A DNA stretch of 64,000 bases. It comes from Oscillospiraceae bacterium. GTDB lineage: Bacteria > Bacillota > Clostridia > Oscillospirales > CAG-272. Position 1 is the stretch's first letter. Each line of letters opens with the position of its first letter. Position numbers and translations under genes: made by a program. Below are positions 8,033 to 16,750 of the stretch, one piece after another. The stretch spans positions 146,591 through 210,590 of the forward strand of contig SVRP01000002.1 in NCBI GenBank assembly GCA_015064735.1, written 5' to 3'. The notes beneath the pieces are model-generated. The model searched no databases. It was not told the origin of the DNA and saw only the letters and a program-made list of their open reading frames with translations.

Positions 8033-10012
8033 ATGCTTTATACGTATTCCGTAACACCGCTTTTGGAAGATCATTTTGAAAAAAGAGTTGCTGATCTTGT
8101 GGATCAACACAAAAGAAACATCAGCACTTGTCCTCTTTTTTCCGTCGTAATACAACCGCAAGGCGATCCCGTATGGAATAGGAGCAAGGATATTGCAAAA
8201 AAATACGCAAGATACAAAAAGGAGCTTGATAAGCATGGCGTTCCCTCAGGAATTTTGTTGCAATCCACCTTCGGACACGGTACGGCGTCTCTTGAACCTG
8301 CGCCCTATCAGTTTATGGAGCCATTGGACATAAGCGCCGCTTCCGCATACTCGTTGGACGGGAAATCAATTTTTGCATACTGTCCCAAGGACGAACGCAC
8401 TCTTGACCACCTCTGCGAGGAGATAAAGACTATCGCCAAAGAGGGTCCCTCGGTACTTATGCTTGACGACGACGTAAGACTTATCGTGCGTCCCGGTTAC
8501 TGCTGCGCGTGTCCGGCGCACATGGCAGAATTCAATAAGAGATGCGGAACGAACCACACGAAGGAAACCCTCTATAAGCATCTGTTAACGTGCGGAGAGA
8601 AGGATCCGCTTGCAAAAGCTTTCGTAGAGCTTCAACGCGAAACCCTCGTTCACGCTGTAACACGTTTCCGTGAAGCCGTTGACAGCGTTGACCCCACGAT
8701 TCAGGGTATTAACTGTACCAGCGGCGACGAATGCGACTCGGTCATTTACACGAATCCCATTTGGTGCGGAAAAGGCAACCCTACAATCGTCAGAACGCCC
8801 AACGGCACCTATGCTCCCGAATCTGTAAAAACCATAAGCGATACCATGCGCAGAGCCGCGGTTTGCGGCGCGAGACTCCACGACAACGGAATTCAGATAG
8901 CTCTTGCGGAATGTGATACGATCCCCTATAACCGATACGGAAAGAACGCAAGATATCTGCACACTCATTTTACCGCGTCAATTCTCGAAGGTCTTAAGGG
9001 CTCAAAGCATTGGATAACCCGTATGTCCTCTTACGAGCCCTCAGGCGGCGTTGCTTTCAGAGATATTCTCGCTAAGCATTCGGGACTGTACGAAAAATTG
9101 TCGACTCTTTCGGATGAGCTTACCTTTGTCGGAGCAAACTCGGCTTTTACGGAGCAAAAGTGGTATAATTTTGGAACAGCAAACCGTTGGAGATATCACT
9201 CTAATTTTTGGGCAAGCAAAATATTCGAAAGATTAGGACTTCCCTTTTATTTCTCTAACAAGCATTACGGCGCAACCTTTCTTGAGGATACCATCGGAAA
9301 GGATCTGCCCGACGGCGAAATTAAAAACATGTTCAACGCTGGTTCCGTATTTATGAGTGCGGAGGTCGCAAGAGACCTTTGCGACAGAGGCTACGGCAAC
9401 CTTATCGGAGTTACGGTTACGCCTTTCGACTATGATAAGTTTGGTCGGATTGAGTACGAAGCATTCACCGATGACGCTTCACTTTACTGCCAGAAGCAGA
9501 AGAATTTGACGCTCCTTACGCCTATATCGGAAAACACGGAAACTGTTTCTTACAATTTCAGGCGTGAAAACGGCGCGCTCGTTAACGTTTCCCCTGCGGT
9601 AACAAAATTCAACCGCGGCGACGGAAAATTCACCGTCGTATACTGCGGAACACCAGACGCCGAGCATAAATATACAGAGGGCTTTTCCTTCCTCAACGAA
9701 ACGAGAAAACAACAGTTTATTTCACTGCTGAAAGATGCAGGAGCTCTCCCCGTATATATGCCAAGCGATAACGAGCTCTGCTTGCGCGCAGGTTATCTTA
9801 AGGACGGTACGCTCCTTGCGGCAATATTTAACCTTTCTTACGATCCCGAAGAAAAGACCGTTCTTTACTTAGAAAAAGAACCGAAATCCGTATCCGTACT
9901 TGATGAAAACGGAAATGAGGTAGCAATAAGCTTTGAAAAGACGTCGGAAAACTTCTATACGATGAACGTTGCCTGCGATCCGCTTTATCCTACGATCCTC
10001 TTAATAAAATAA
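8033..10012 (+). CDS. Uncharacterised large protein, glycoside-hydrolase-like
   Basis: A 659-residue protein without signal peptide or membrane helices, hence cytoplasmic. I do not place it in a named family. Its layout suggests a glycosidase-type TIM barrel in the first 400 or so residues, with acidic and aromatic stretches such as VLMLDDDVRL, ALAECDTIPYNRYGK and HWITRMSSYEPSGG, followed by a Rossmann-like middle and a small beta domain at the end (LLAAIFNLSYDPEEKTVLYL), as in GH42-type beta-galactosidases. A CCACPAHM cluster near residue 160 is unusual. It is monocistronic with its own promoter, a strong AGGAGG site and a terminator. A polysaccharide-breakdown role is inference only. Confidence 0.55.
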   Translation: MLYTYSVTPLLEDHFEKRVADLVDQHKRNISTCPLFSVVIQPQGDPVWNRSKDIAKKYARYKKELDKHGVPSGILLQSTFGHGTASLEPAPYQFMEPLDISAASAYSLDGKSIFAYCPKDERTLDHLCEEIKTIAKEGPSVLMLDDDVRLIVRPGYCCACPAHMAEFNKRCGTNHTKETLYKHLLTCGEKDPLAKAFVELQRETLVHAVTRFREAVDSVDPTIQGINCTSGDECDSVIYTNPIWCGKGNPTIVRTPNGTYAPESVKTISDTMRRAAVCGARLHDNGIQIALAECDTIPYNRYGKNARYLHTHFTASILEGLKGSKHWITRMSSYEPSGGVAFRDILAKHSGLYEKLSTLSDELTFVGANSAFTEQKWYNFGTANRWRYHSNFWASKIFERLGLPFYFSNKHYGATFLEDTIGKDLPDGEIKNMFNAGSVFMSAEVARDLCDRGYGNLIGVTVTPFDYDKFGRIEYEAFTDDASLYCQKQKNLTLLTPISENTETVSYNFRRENGALVNVSPAVTKFNRGDGKFTVVYCGTPDAEHKYTEGFSFLNETRKQQFISLLKDAGALPVYMPSDNELCLRAGYLKDGTLLAAIFNLSYDPEEKTVLYLEKEPKSVSVLDENGNEVAISFEKTSENFYTMNVACDPLYPTILLIK

Positions 10013-10017
10013 TACAA

Positions 10018-10056
10018 ACGGGGCTGTCTCAAATGCGATTTGAGACAGCCCCGTTT
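10018..10056. terminator. Bidirectional terminator with TGTCTCAAA-type arms
   Basis: CGGGGCTGTCTCAAA and TTTGAGACAGCCCCG form a near-perfect hairpin followed by TTTTC, shared by the converging hydrolase-like and symporter genes. Confidence 0.85.
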
Positions 10057-10064
10057 TCATGTTT

Positions 10065-11459
10065 TTACTTTTTTCTTGATCTGCCTTTTCTTCTGAAGAT
10101 AAAGCTTCTGAATAGGATCACATTCATCACTATAAAGAACACTGCGAGTATAATCAATGTAAGTATAGGCTTTACGGGCGCCATGGTTGCGATCAGCATA
10201 AGGGGAAATCCGAATACTATCGCGGGGAAATTCTGATATACCATATTATCTGCCGCAGGGGTTTTAAAATCTCCGTCCAGCTCACGAAGCAGAATTGTAC
10301 CCGTGCTTGCGGTACCCGTAAGCATTCCGTACATCATCAAGAACTGCTCGTCCTTGTATTCCGGAAACAGAACCTTTGCAACCAAATACTCATAAACATA
10401 GGTAATAATCAAACCTACAACTCCGAGTATTATAATAATTCCCCAATAGTCCTGAAGCAATCCAAGTCTAATAGCAGCAATTCCCGCTACAACCATTACG
10501 TCAAAGAAGAAATTGCTTACTCTCGTCATAAGAAAATCGTTTATATAACCTTTTTTTACGATATTCTTTTTTCTGAATATGTTGAAAACAAGCTTCATAA
10601 GTGTTGCCGTAAGAACACCGATAAGGAAGTTAAATCCGTATATTACTGCCTTCATTCCCGGGAGCAGCTTTCCAAGCAAGAACATAAACAGATACGTAAG
10701 CATATATGCAACGAGAACGAAAGCCACCTGCATTGTCATCTTATCCATGCTTCCCTGCATGGGTATCTCATTTGCGGGCTGAACGTCCTCTACCGTTATA
10801 TTCTCTTTTTCGTCTTCACCTAAATTTATTTTTCTTTTCTTCTTTATAATGTTAAGATAAATAACACCGCCTATGCTTGCACTGAGGAATCCAAACGCTG
10901 CAACGGTGAGTCCAAACGTCTTTCCGCCTATAAACCCGTTTTCGGTTTCAAATATGTTACCGTAGTTAAGCGCCTGACCGGTACCCTGTCCGTATCCAAA
11001 AGGTAAAATAATACCCGCCGCAGGAAAAAATCCCGAAATTATCAATGCCGCAATAATAGTTATCACCATACCTACTATTCCCTGAAGCAAATATGTAGAA
11101 ACCGTGGTTACTCCCGTATTGAAAATTTCAGTCGTACGCTTTTTATTCATCTTCCCCTTTGACGCCTTAAAGGTAGATGCAATAAATCCAAGCGCCAAGG
11201 CATGATATGTGATGGTTTCAAGGTATACATATCCTTTTCCGCCAAAAAACTGCGTTTCAAACATTACGTCCTTCGTAATAAGATCGTAAATACCGGCAAA
11301 AATCAAAAGCATCGCTCCGCCGAGAACAGACGTAGGAATCAATGATTTTTTTAAGAACTTTATTGTTTTCTTTAAAATGTTTGCAACAATTAAGCTTAGA
11401 AGAAGTATAGCGACCAAATTAATAAATCCCCATACGTCAGAGTCCCAAAAATTCGACAT
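10065..11459 (-). CDS. Sodium/glutamate symporter-type membrane protein (GltS family)
   Basis: A polytopic membrane protein with about eleven or twelve hydrophobic segments and two similar halves, as in GltS, which imports glutamate with sodium. Supporting features are LIPTSVLGGAMLL near the N-terminus, the glycine-rich FGYGQGTGQALNYGN segment of the first half and the matching MMYGMLTGTASTGTILLRELD of the second, and a charged central loop (KKKRKINLGEDEKEN). The substrate could differ from glutamate. The ATG at 11465 abuts the GGGGG ribosome site, so I prefer the ATG at 11459. The start overlaps the 3' end of the acyltransferase gene, implying co-transcription. Confidence 0.82.
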   Translation of the reverse strand: MSNFWDSDVWGFINLVAILLLSLIVANILKKTIKFLKKSLIPTSVLGGAMLLIFAGIYDLITKDVMFETQFFGGKGYVYLETITYHALALGFIASTFKASKGKMNKKRTTEIFNTGVTTVSTYLLQGIVGMVITIIAALIISGFFPAAGIILPFGYGQGTGQALNYGNIFETENGFIGGKTFGLTVAAFGFLSASIGGVIYLNIIKKKRKINLGEDEKENITVEDVQPANEIPMQGSMDKMTMQVAFVLVAYMLTYLFMFLLGKLLPGMKAVIYGFNFLIGVLTATLMKLVFNIFRKKNIVKKGYINDFLMTRVSNFFFDVMVVAGIAAIRLGLLQDYWGIIIILGVVGLIITYVYEYLVAKVLFPEYKDEQFLMMYGMLTGTASTGTILLRELDGDFKTPAADNMVYQNFPAIVFGFPLMLIATMAPVKPILTLIILAVFFIVMNVILFRSFIFRRKGRSRKK

Positions 11460-12660
11460 TTTCATCCCCCTTGACTATATTGATATATCTGTTATATATA
11501 TTTACATATTTTAATGCATTAAAGGACTTATCGCCCTTTAGCTGATATATTTTTCCGTCAAAATATATATTCGCCTTATTACGTCCCAGCACAGTAACAG
11601 CACCGACAATGTCAAATGAGAACACCATTTCTGTTTCTGTACCCTCATTTATTACTATTCTGTTTCCGTACAACGCGATATCTGCTTCTTTTTCAAGCAA
11701 CACCTTTTTCTCGTAGACGATAACCTCGGAAATCCGAGCCTTATCGGTGAACATCGGAGCATCGTTATACTCCGCAAGGTCAAGCTTATTGACAAAGCTT
11801 TTCTGGTATTCATACCAATCGTTCACGTACAAAAACGGAAAATCAAATCCTACACCGTGAAGCTCGGTGTTTTCCCCATAGCTTATTTCTCTTTTACAGG
11901 TAGTACAGGATATGATTTCATTTTGGGTGGTGAATTTTGAAAGCCCGCAGAAAGGACAGACGTATACCGCTCTTTCAAGATATTCGGCGCGTCTTTTATG
12001 CTTGAAGATATTATCTGAATTAGCTTCGTTAACGTAAAGTTCCTTTTCGATCAAAGCAAATAATTCGTCATTGCTAAGCTTCATGTATTCCTCAGGCTCA
12101 ATAACACGGGACACATACGAGCGCATTTTACCTTTTCTTACAACGTCGCTCCATCTGGGCTGAACACCGTATCCGCCCTCTATTCTATATAATGCAATGG
12201 GTAATCCAAGTTTTTTTGCCATGTACGCAATTGACGGATTCATATACTCCGTTTTTCCGCTATACGTGCGGTTTCCCTCCGGAGCAATAGCAATAGTTCC
12301 GCCCTCTTTAGCTACCTTTATACAGGTTTTGATTGCCTTTATATCGGTTGTCTGCTTTTTTATAGGGATTGGCGCAACAAGGTACCTTATAATTGAAGAT
12401 ACAAATCCGTTGGAAAAAAGGTCCTCCGATGCAAGATAATAAACGGGACCCTTGAACGACATTCCCACAAAAAACTGATCAAAAGCAGTTTGGTGATTAA
12501 ACAGTATCAAGTACTGACGTCCATTCTGCTCCTTGAATTTTTCGATTTTTATCCTATACTTAAGTTTTGAATAAATACTAAGAAAGAAAAACAGTATGTT
12601 TCTTACAACTCTATGACGGAATTTCATCCACTTTTTATCAGTTTTTTTCTCAGCCTTCAA
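11437..12660 (-). CDS. PlsC-like acyltransferase with zinc ribbon and C-terminal extension
   Basis: The N-terminal half is a 1-acylglycerol-3-phosphate acyltransferase domain with the HX4D motif (NHQTAFDQF) and the EGNR motif (APEGNRTYSG), so it probably acylates lysophosphatidic acid or a related lipid at the membrane. A C4 zinc ribbon follows (CPFCG...CTTC, around residue 245). The last 120 residues form a beta-rich domain (VVTVLGRNK-type stretch, IYQLKGDKSFNALKYVN) resembling GRAM/PH-like folds; its role is unknown. The ORF track's GTG start runs through AGGAGGAGA, which is more likely the ribosome site for the TTG at 12660. Translation is probably coupled to the GltS-type gene it overlaps. 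Confidence 0.8.
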   Translation of the reverse strand: MKAEKKTDKKWMKFRHRVVRNILFFFLSIYSKLKYRIKIEKFKEQNGRQYLILFNHQTAFDQFFVGMSFKGPVYYLASEDLFSNGFVSSIIRYLVAPIPIKKQTTDIKAIKTCIKVAKEGGTIAIAPEGNRTYSGKTEYMNPSIAYMAKKLGLPIALYRIEGGYGVQPRWSDVVRKGKMRSYVSRVIEPEEYMKLSNDELFALIEKELYVNEANSDNIFKHKRRAEYLERAVYVCPFCGLSKFTTQNEIISCTTCKREISYGENTELHGVGFDFPFLYVNDWYEYQKSFVNKLDLAEYNDAPMFTDKARISEVIVYEKKVLLEKEADIALYGNRIVINEGTETEMVFSFDIVGAVTVLGRNKANIYFDGKIYQLKGDKSFNALKYVNIYNRYINIVKGDENVEFLGL

Positions 12661-12696
12661 AGCGCCTCTCCTCCTTGAAAACACTAATACGGCTTT

Positions 12697-12725
12697 ATTA
12701 TATCACTTTATTATTGACTTGTCAA
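12697..12725 (-). promoter_or_regulatory. Promoter of the acyltransferase/symporter pair
   Basis: Minus-strand TTGACA, 17 bp, TATAAT: a consensus promoter, about 30 bp upstream of the TTG start. Confidence 0.8.
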
Positions 12726-12810
12726 TGATTTTTTGAGACAGAAAATTTTTGTCGTTAAAAAGAATTAATCTCGTACAATCAATATTTTCTATATTTTTTT
12801 AAATAAAGTA

Positions 12811-12839
12811 TTGAAATTTTCTCTGTTTAGAGTTATACT
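12811..12839 (+). promoter_or_regulatory. Promoter of gpmI
   Basis: TTGAAA, 17 bp, TATACT, about 40 bp upstream of the gpmI start. Confidence 0.7.
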
Positions 12840-12877
12840 ATATAGGATTGGAATATTTATTTTTTTTGGAGGAAAAA

Positions 12878-14533
12878 ATGGCAGATCTAAAAAAGCTCTC
12901 AAAATTTAACGGTGTGGACGGACCTGTTCTTACTATCGTTATGGATGGTGTTGGAATAGCTCCCGATACAATCGCAAATGCAGTAAAGGGTGCATATACC
13001 CCTACACTCGATATGCTTATGGAGAAATATCCTACGGTAAAGCTCAAGGCTCACGGAACAGCAGTGGGACTTCCTTCTGATGACGACATGGGCAACTCCG
13101 AGGTCGGACATAACGCTCTCGGTGCAGGTCAGGTATTTGCTCAAGGCGCAAAGCTTGTTTCTCAGTCTATCGAAAGCGGAAAAATGTTTGCTTCCGACAC
13201 ATGGAAAACGATTATAGCTAACGTAAAGAATAACGCATCCACTCTTCACTTCCTCGGTCTTTTCTCGGACGGTAACGTTCACTCTCATATCGATCACCTC
13301 AAGGCAATGATCGAACAGGCTAAGGCTGAAGGTGTCAACAAGGTAAGAATTCATATCCTTATCGACGGAAGAGACGTTGGTGAGACCAGCGCTCTTGAGT
13401 ATATTGACCCGTTTGAGGCATTTATTACCGAGCTCCGCTGTGCAGACTTTGACATTAAGATTGCTTCGGGTGGCGGAAGAATGAAGATAACTATGGACAG
13501 ATACGAAGCTGACTGGTCTATGGTTGACCGCGGTTGGCAGACTCACGTTCTTGGCGAAGGCAGAACCTTTACAAGTGCTGCAGAGGCTGTAAAGACATAC
13601 CGAGAGGAGCTTAAGGTCATTGACCAGGATCTTCCTCCCTTCGTTATTGCAGAGGACGGCAAGCCCGTAGGCACTATAAACGACGGCGACAGTATTATCT
13701 TCTTTAATTTCAGAGGAGACAGATCTATTGAGATTTCCAAGGCATTCGATGCTCCTGCGGGAGAGTTCGACAAGTTCGACAGAAAGAGAGTTCCCTCCGT
13801 TGTTTACGCAGGTATGCTTGAATATGACGGAGACCTTCATATTCCAAAGAGATATCTTGTATCTCCTCCCGAAATAACTAACACAATGAGTGAATACCTT
13901 GCAAACTCAGGTGTTGCTCAGCTTGCTATCTCCGAAACGCAGAAATACGGACACGTAACCTACTTCTGGAACGGAAACCGCTCCGGTAAGTTCTCCGAGG
14001 AGCTTGAGACATACATTGAGATTCCCTCAGACGTTGTTCCCTTTGAGCAGAGACCTTGGATGAAGTGTGCAGAAATAACCGACAAGCTTATCGAGTGCAT
14101 CGAATCGGGAGAATATAAGTATCTCCGTGTTAACTTCCCCAACGGAGACATGGTAGGACACACCGGATCTCTCCTTGCTACAAGATGCTCTATGGAGGCT
14201 CTTGACATTCAGCTTGCAAGGATTCTTGCAGCTGTTGATAAGGCAAAGGGTGTTGCTCTTATCACCGCTGACCACGGAAATGCAGACGAGATGTACGAAA
14301 TCGATAAAAAGTCCGGCATGCCCAAGGCCGACAAGAACGGCAACTTTAAGGCAAAGACCAGCCATACACTCAACCCTGTTCCCTGCATAATTTACGATAA
14401 CTTTTACAATGACGGTTATTCCGTAAAAGATGACAACGGAAACTTCGGACTTTCCAACGTAGCGGCAACTATGGTTAACCTCATGGGCTACGAAGCTCCC
14501 GAAATGTGGGATGAAAGTATTATAAAATTTTAA
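12878..14533 (+). CDS. gpmI: 2,3-bisphosphoglycerate-independent phosphoglycerate mutase
   Basis: Interconverts 3- and 2-phosphoglycerate in glycolysis with Mn2+. It belongs to the alkaline phosphatase superfamily: the first metal site is VMDGVGIAPD, the phosphoserine nucleophile is in DDMGNSEVGHNALGAG, and the metal ligands ITADHGNADEM sit near residue 460. The middle IHILIDGRDVGETSA block belongs to the phosphotransferase domain. Length is about 550 residues, roughly 40 more than classical GpmI, mostly from small loop extensions. The ORF track's TTG at 12848 lies upstream of the ribosome site; the ATG at 12878 follows TTGGAGG with ideal spacing. Monocistronic; the next promoter begins within 10 bp of its stop. 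Confidence 0.95.
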   Translation: MADLKKLSKFNGVDGPVLTIVMDGVGIAPDTIANAVKGAYTPTLDMLMEKYPTVKLKAHGTAVGLPSDDDMGNSEVGHNALGAGQVFAQGAKLVSQSIESGKMFASDTWKTIIANVKNNASTLHFLGLFSDGNVHSHIDHLKAMIEQAKAEGVNKVRIHILIDGRDVGETSALEYIDPFEAFITELRCADFDIKIASGGGRMKITMDRYEADWSMVDRGWQTHVLGEGRTFTSAAEAVKTYREELKVIDQDLPPFVIAEDGKPVGTINDGDSIIFFNFRGDRSIEISKAFDAPAGEFDKFDRKRVPSVVYAGMLEYDGDLHIPKRYLVSPPEITNTMSEYLANSGVAQLAISETQKYGHVTYFWNGNRSGKFSEELETYIEIPSDVVPFEQRPWMKCAEITDKLIECIESGEYKYLRVNFPNGDMVGHTGSLLATRCSMEALDIQLARILAAVDKAKGVALITADHGNADEMYEIDKKSGMPKADKNGNFKAKTSHTLNPVPCIIYDNFYNDGYSVKDDNGNFGLSNVAATMVNLMGYEAPEMWDESIIKF

Positions 14534-14540
14534 AAAGCTC

Positions 14541-14569
14541 TTGAAAAATCAAACCAAATATGATATAAT
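14541..14569 (+). promoter_or_regulatory. Promoter of the pheS-SDR-pheT operon
   Basis: TTGAAA, 17 bp, TATAAT. The predicted start near 14576 is just ahead of the T-box leader. Confidence 0.75.
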
Positions 14570-14575
14570 TATAAA

Positions 14576-14807
14576 AATGCATTGATGAAGTCGGCTGCCT
14601 TTTCAAAGCTGGTACAGAGAGATCGCCACGGCTGAGAGCGATTACAGAGAAAAGATTCTGCCTTTCCCTTCGGAGCAGATCCCGTGAAACAGAAGTAGTG
14701 GGATTCGGTCATGCGCCGTTATCGCATTCGAGTGTTGATTTTATATCAAAAATTAGGTGGTACCGCGGAGTATTATCCCCGTCCTATTTCAAGGACGGGG
14801 ATTTTTA
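14576..14807 (+). promoter_or_regulatory. T-box leader, probable tRNA-Phe sensor
   Basis: The canonical T-box AGGTGGTACCGCGG lies at 14755-14768, ahead of a GC-rich terminator. Stem I lies upstream, and the TTC at 14664-14666, followed by CCTTCGGAGCAG, is placed like a specifier codon, which fits phenylalanine and the downstream pheS. Uncharged tRNA-Phe should stabilise the antiterminator and allow transcription of the operon. The specifier was judged by eye. Confidence 0.92.
14777..14807 (+). terminator. T-box terminator
   Basis: CCCCGTCC and GGACGGGG form an 8-bp GC-rich stem followed by ATTTTTATTT, directly after the T-box sequence; the alternative antiterminator uses the T-box itself. 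Confidence 0.9.
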
Positions 14808-14857
14808 TTTTATATTAATAAATCAAATTAATCTTAGATAAAAGAAAGGAAATGACA

Positions 14858-15871
14858 ATGAAAGAAACATTGCAGCGCATCAGAGAAAATGCGTTATCTG
14901 CTATCAACAGTCAGGATGCTGACCTTGAGCAGATTCGCATTCAGTACCTGGGCAAAAAAGGAGAGCTTACCTCCGTTCTGCGCGGAATGGGTGCTCTTTC
15001 AAGCGAAGAAAGACCTATTGTAGGTCAGATGGCAAACGAGGTTCGTGCCGCTATTGAAGAAGCCCTTGCAGAAAAAGCACAGTCCTTGAAGCAGAAGCAG
15101 CTTGAGGAAAAGCTTAAGAAGGAGAAGATAGATGTTACGCTTCCCTCAAACGCATCAAAGATAGGACACATTCATCCTCTCACCGCTGTTCAGCGAAGAA
15201 TCGAGGATATCTTTATCGGAATGGGATTTTCAATCGCGGAAGGTCCTGAGGTAGAATACGATTATTATAACTTCCAAGCTTTGAATATTCCTCCGAATCA
15301 CCCTGCAAGAGACACGCAGGATACCTTCTACATTACCGAAAACATTTTGCTTCGTTCACAGACATCTCCCGTTCAGGTAAGAACTATGGAAAAGCAAAAG
15401 CCCCCCATAAGAGTTATCTCTCCCGGACGCGTTTACCGCTCCGATGCGGTTGATGCTACCCACTCTCCTCTTTTCCATCAGATTGAGGGTCTTGTGGTTG
15501 ACAAAGGTGTTACAATGGGGGATTGGAAAGGAATGATGGAGACATTTGCAAAGGAATTTTTCGGCGAAGATACACGCTTGCGTTTCCGTCCTCACCACTT
15601 CCCCTTTACCGAGCCTTCTGCGGAAATCGACGTTTCTTGCTTTGTATGCGGCGGTAAGGGTTGCCGTGTTTGTAAAAATGAGGGTTGGATCGAAATACTC
15701 GGCGCAGGTATGGTACATCCCTTCGTTCTTTCCAACTGCGGAATAGATCCTAACGAATACAGCGGATTTGCATTCGGCATGGGAATTGAGCGTCTCGCAA
15801 TGAAGCAGTTCGGTATTGACGATATGAGACTTCTCTATGAAAACGACGTTCGTTTTCTTGAACAATTTTAA
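14858..15871 (+). CDS. pheS: Phenylalanyl-tRNA synthetase alpha chain
   Basis: Catalytic subunit of the alpha2-beta2 enzyme that charges tRNA-Phe. The N-terminal coiled-coil (about residues 1-85; [20 protein letters not shown]) is followed by the class II core: motif 1 with [21 protein letters not shown], motif 2 with [24 protein letters not shown], and motif 3 [14 protein letters not shown] zinc-ribbon-like [17 protein letters not shown] insertion sits before motif 3. Two in-frame ATGs are close; AAAGGA is only 1-2 bases from that at 14852 but well spaced to 14858, which I use. The T-box leader controls it. Unusually, pheT does not follow directly: an SDR gene lies between. Confidence 0.95.
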   Translation: MKETLQRIRENALSAINSQDADLEQIRIQYLGKKGELTSVLRGMGALSSEERPIVGQMANEVRAAIEEALAEKAQSLKQKQLEEKLKKEKIDVTLPSNASKIGHIHPLTAVQRRIEDIFIGMGFSIAEGPEVEYDYYNFQALNIPPNHPARDTQDTFYITENILLRSQTSPVQVRTMEKQKPPIRVISPGRVYRSDAVDATHSPLFHQIEGLVVDKGVTMGDWKGMMETFAKEFFGEDTRLRFRPHHFPFTEPSAEIDVSCFVCGGKGCRVCKNEGWIEILGAGMVHPFVLSNCGIDPNEYSGFAFGMGIERLAMKQFGIDDMRLLYENDVRFLEQF

Positions 15872-15908
15872 TTCTATTAATTCTATTTTCTATTTAGGAG
15901 ACATAAAA

Positions 15909-16715
15909 ATGAGCACTTGGTTAAATCTTGAAAATAAAACAGTTATAGTTACAGGCGGAGCTTCCGGTATCGGATATGCAACCGTTGAAGAATTTTTGAA
16001 GGATGGCGCAAACGTTGTAGTTTGCGATATCAATCCCACCGCTCCCACTTTTGAGGGCGCAAAGGACGGTCAGCTTCTTTACGTACAGACTGACGTAACA
16101 TCCCGTGAAAGTGTTAAGAACATGGTAGACAAGGCGGTAAAGACCTTTGGAACCGTTGACGTTATTGTAAACAACGCAGGAATCAATATTCCCAGACTTC
16201 TCGTTGACGAGGCAGGTCAGTACGAGCTTGACGAAGCAGTTTGGGATAAGGTTATGAACGTAAATCTTAAGGGTCTCTTCTACTGTTCTCAGGAAGCAGC
16301 AAGAGTAATGCTTAAGCAAGGCAGCGGTGTTATTATCAACATGTCCTCCGAATGCGGCCTCGAAGGCTCCGAGGGTCAGAGTGTATACGCGGCATCCAAG
16401 GCAGCAGTTAACGCGCTTACCCGTTCTTGGGCAAAAGAGCTTGGAAAGAAGAATATCCGTGTAGTTGGAATTGCTCCCGGTATACTTGAAGCTACCGGAC
16501 TCCGTACCATTTCTTACGAGACTGCTCTTGCTTATACAAGAGGAATTACCGTTGATCAGCTTCGCGCGGGATACAGCAAGACAGGAACTACTCCTCTCGG
16601 ACGTTCGGGCAAGCTCTCAGAGGTTGCATCTACCGTTGCGTTTATGGCAAGTGAGCAGGCAGCTTACATTCACGGTGTAACTCTTAACGTTGCCGGTGGA
16701 AAAACCAGAGGCTAA
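15909..16715 (+). CDS. SDR oxidoreductase, sorbitol-6-phosphate dehydrogenase-like
   Basis: A classical short-chain dehydrogenase of 268 residues: nucleotide-binding VTGGASGIG, structural NNAG, catalytic Ser in INMSSECG and YAASK (Tyr-x-x-x-Lys). The C-terminal half (GLEGSEGQSVYAASKAAVNA, GIAPGILEATGLRT, RAGYSKTGTTPLGRSGKLSEV) closely resembles the sorbitol-6-phosphate 2-dehydrogenases of Firmicutes, which oxidise the polyol phosphate to fructose-6-phosphate with NAD. This is a family resemblance; the substrate is not proved. The ORF track's upstream start lies inside pheS; the ATG at 15909 follows TTTAGGAG. The gene sits between pheS and pheT in the same direction, so its expression should follow the Phe T-box. 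Confidence 0.85.
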   Translation: MSTWLNLENKTVIVTGGASGIGYATVEEFLKDGANVVVCDINPTAPTFEGAKDGQLLYVQTDVTSRESVKNMVDKAVKTFGTVDVIVNNAGINIPRLLVDEAGQYELDEAVWDKVMNVNLKGLFYCSQEAARVMLKQGSGVIINMSSECGLEGSEGQSVYAASKAAVNALTRSWAKELGKKNIRVVGIAPGILEATGLRTISYETALAYTRGITVDQLRAGYSKTGTTPLGRSGKLSEVASTVAFMASEQAAYIHGVTLNVAGGKTRG

Positions 16716-16750
16716 TATTATTAATTTAAATTTAAAATCAGGAGTTTAAA

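Noticed and set aside
12899-13840. 313-codon minus-strand ORF in gpmI
   Set aside because: Antisense shadow of a motif-complete enzyme.
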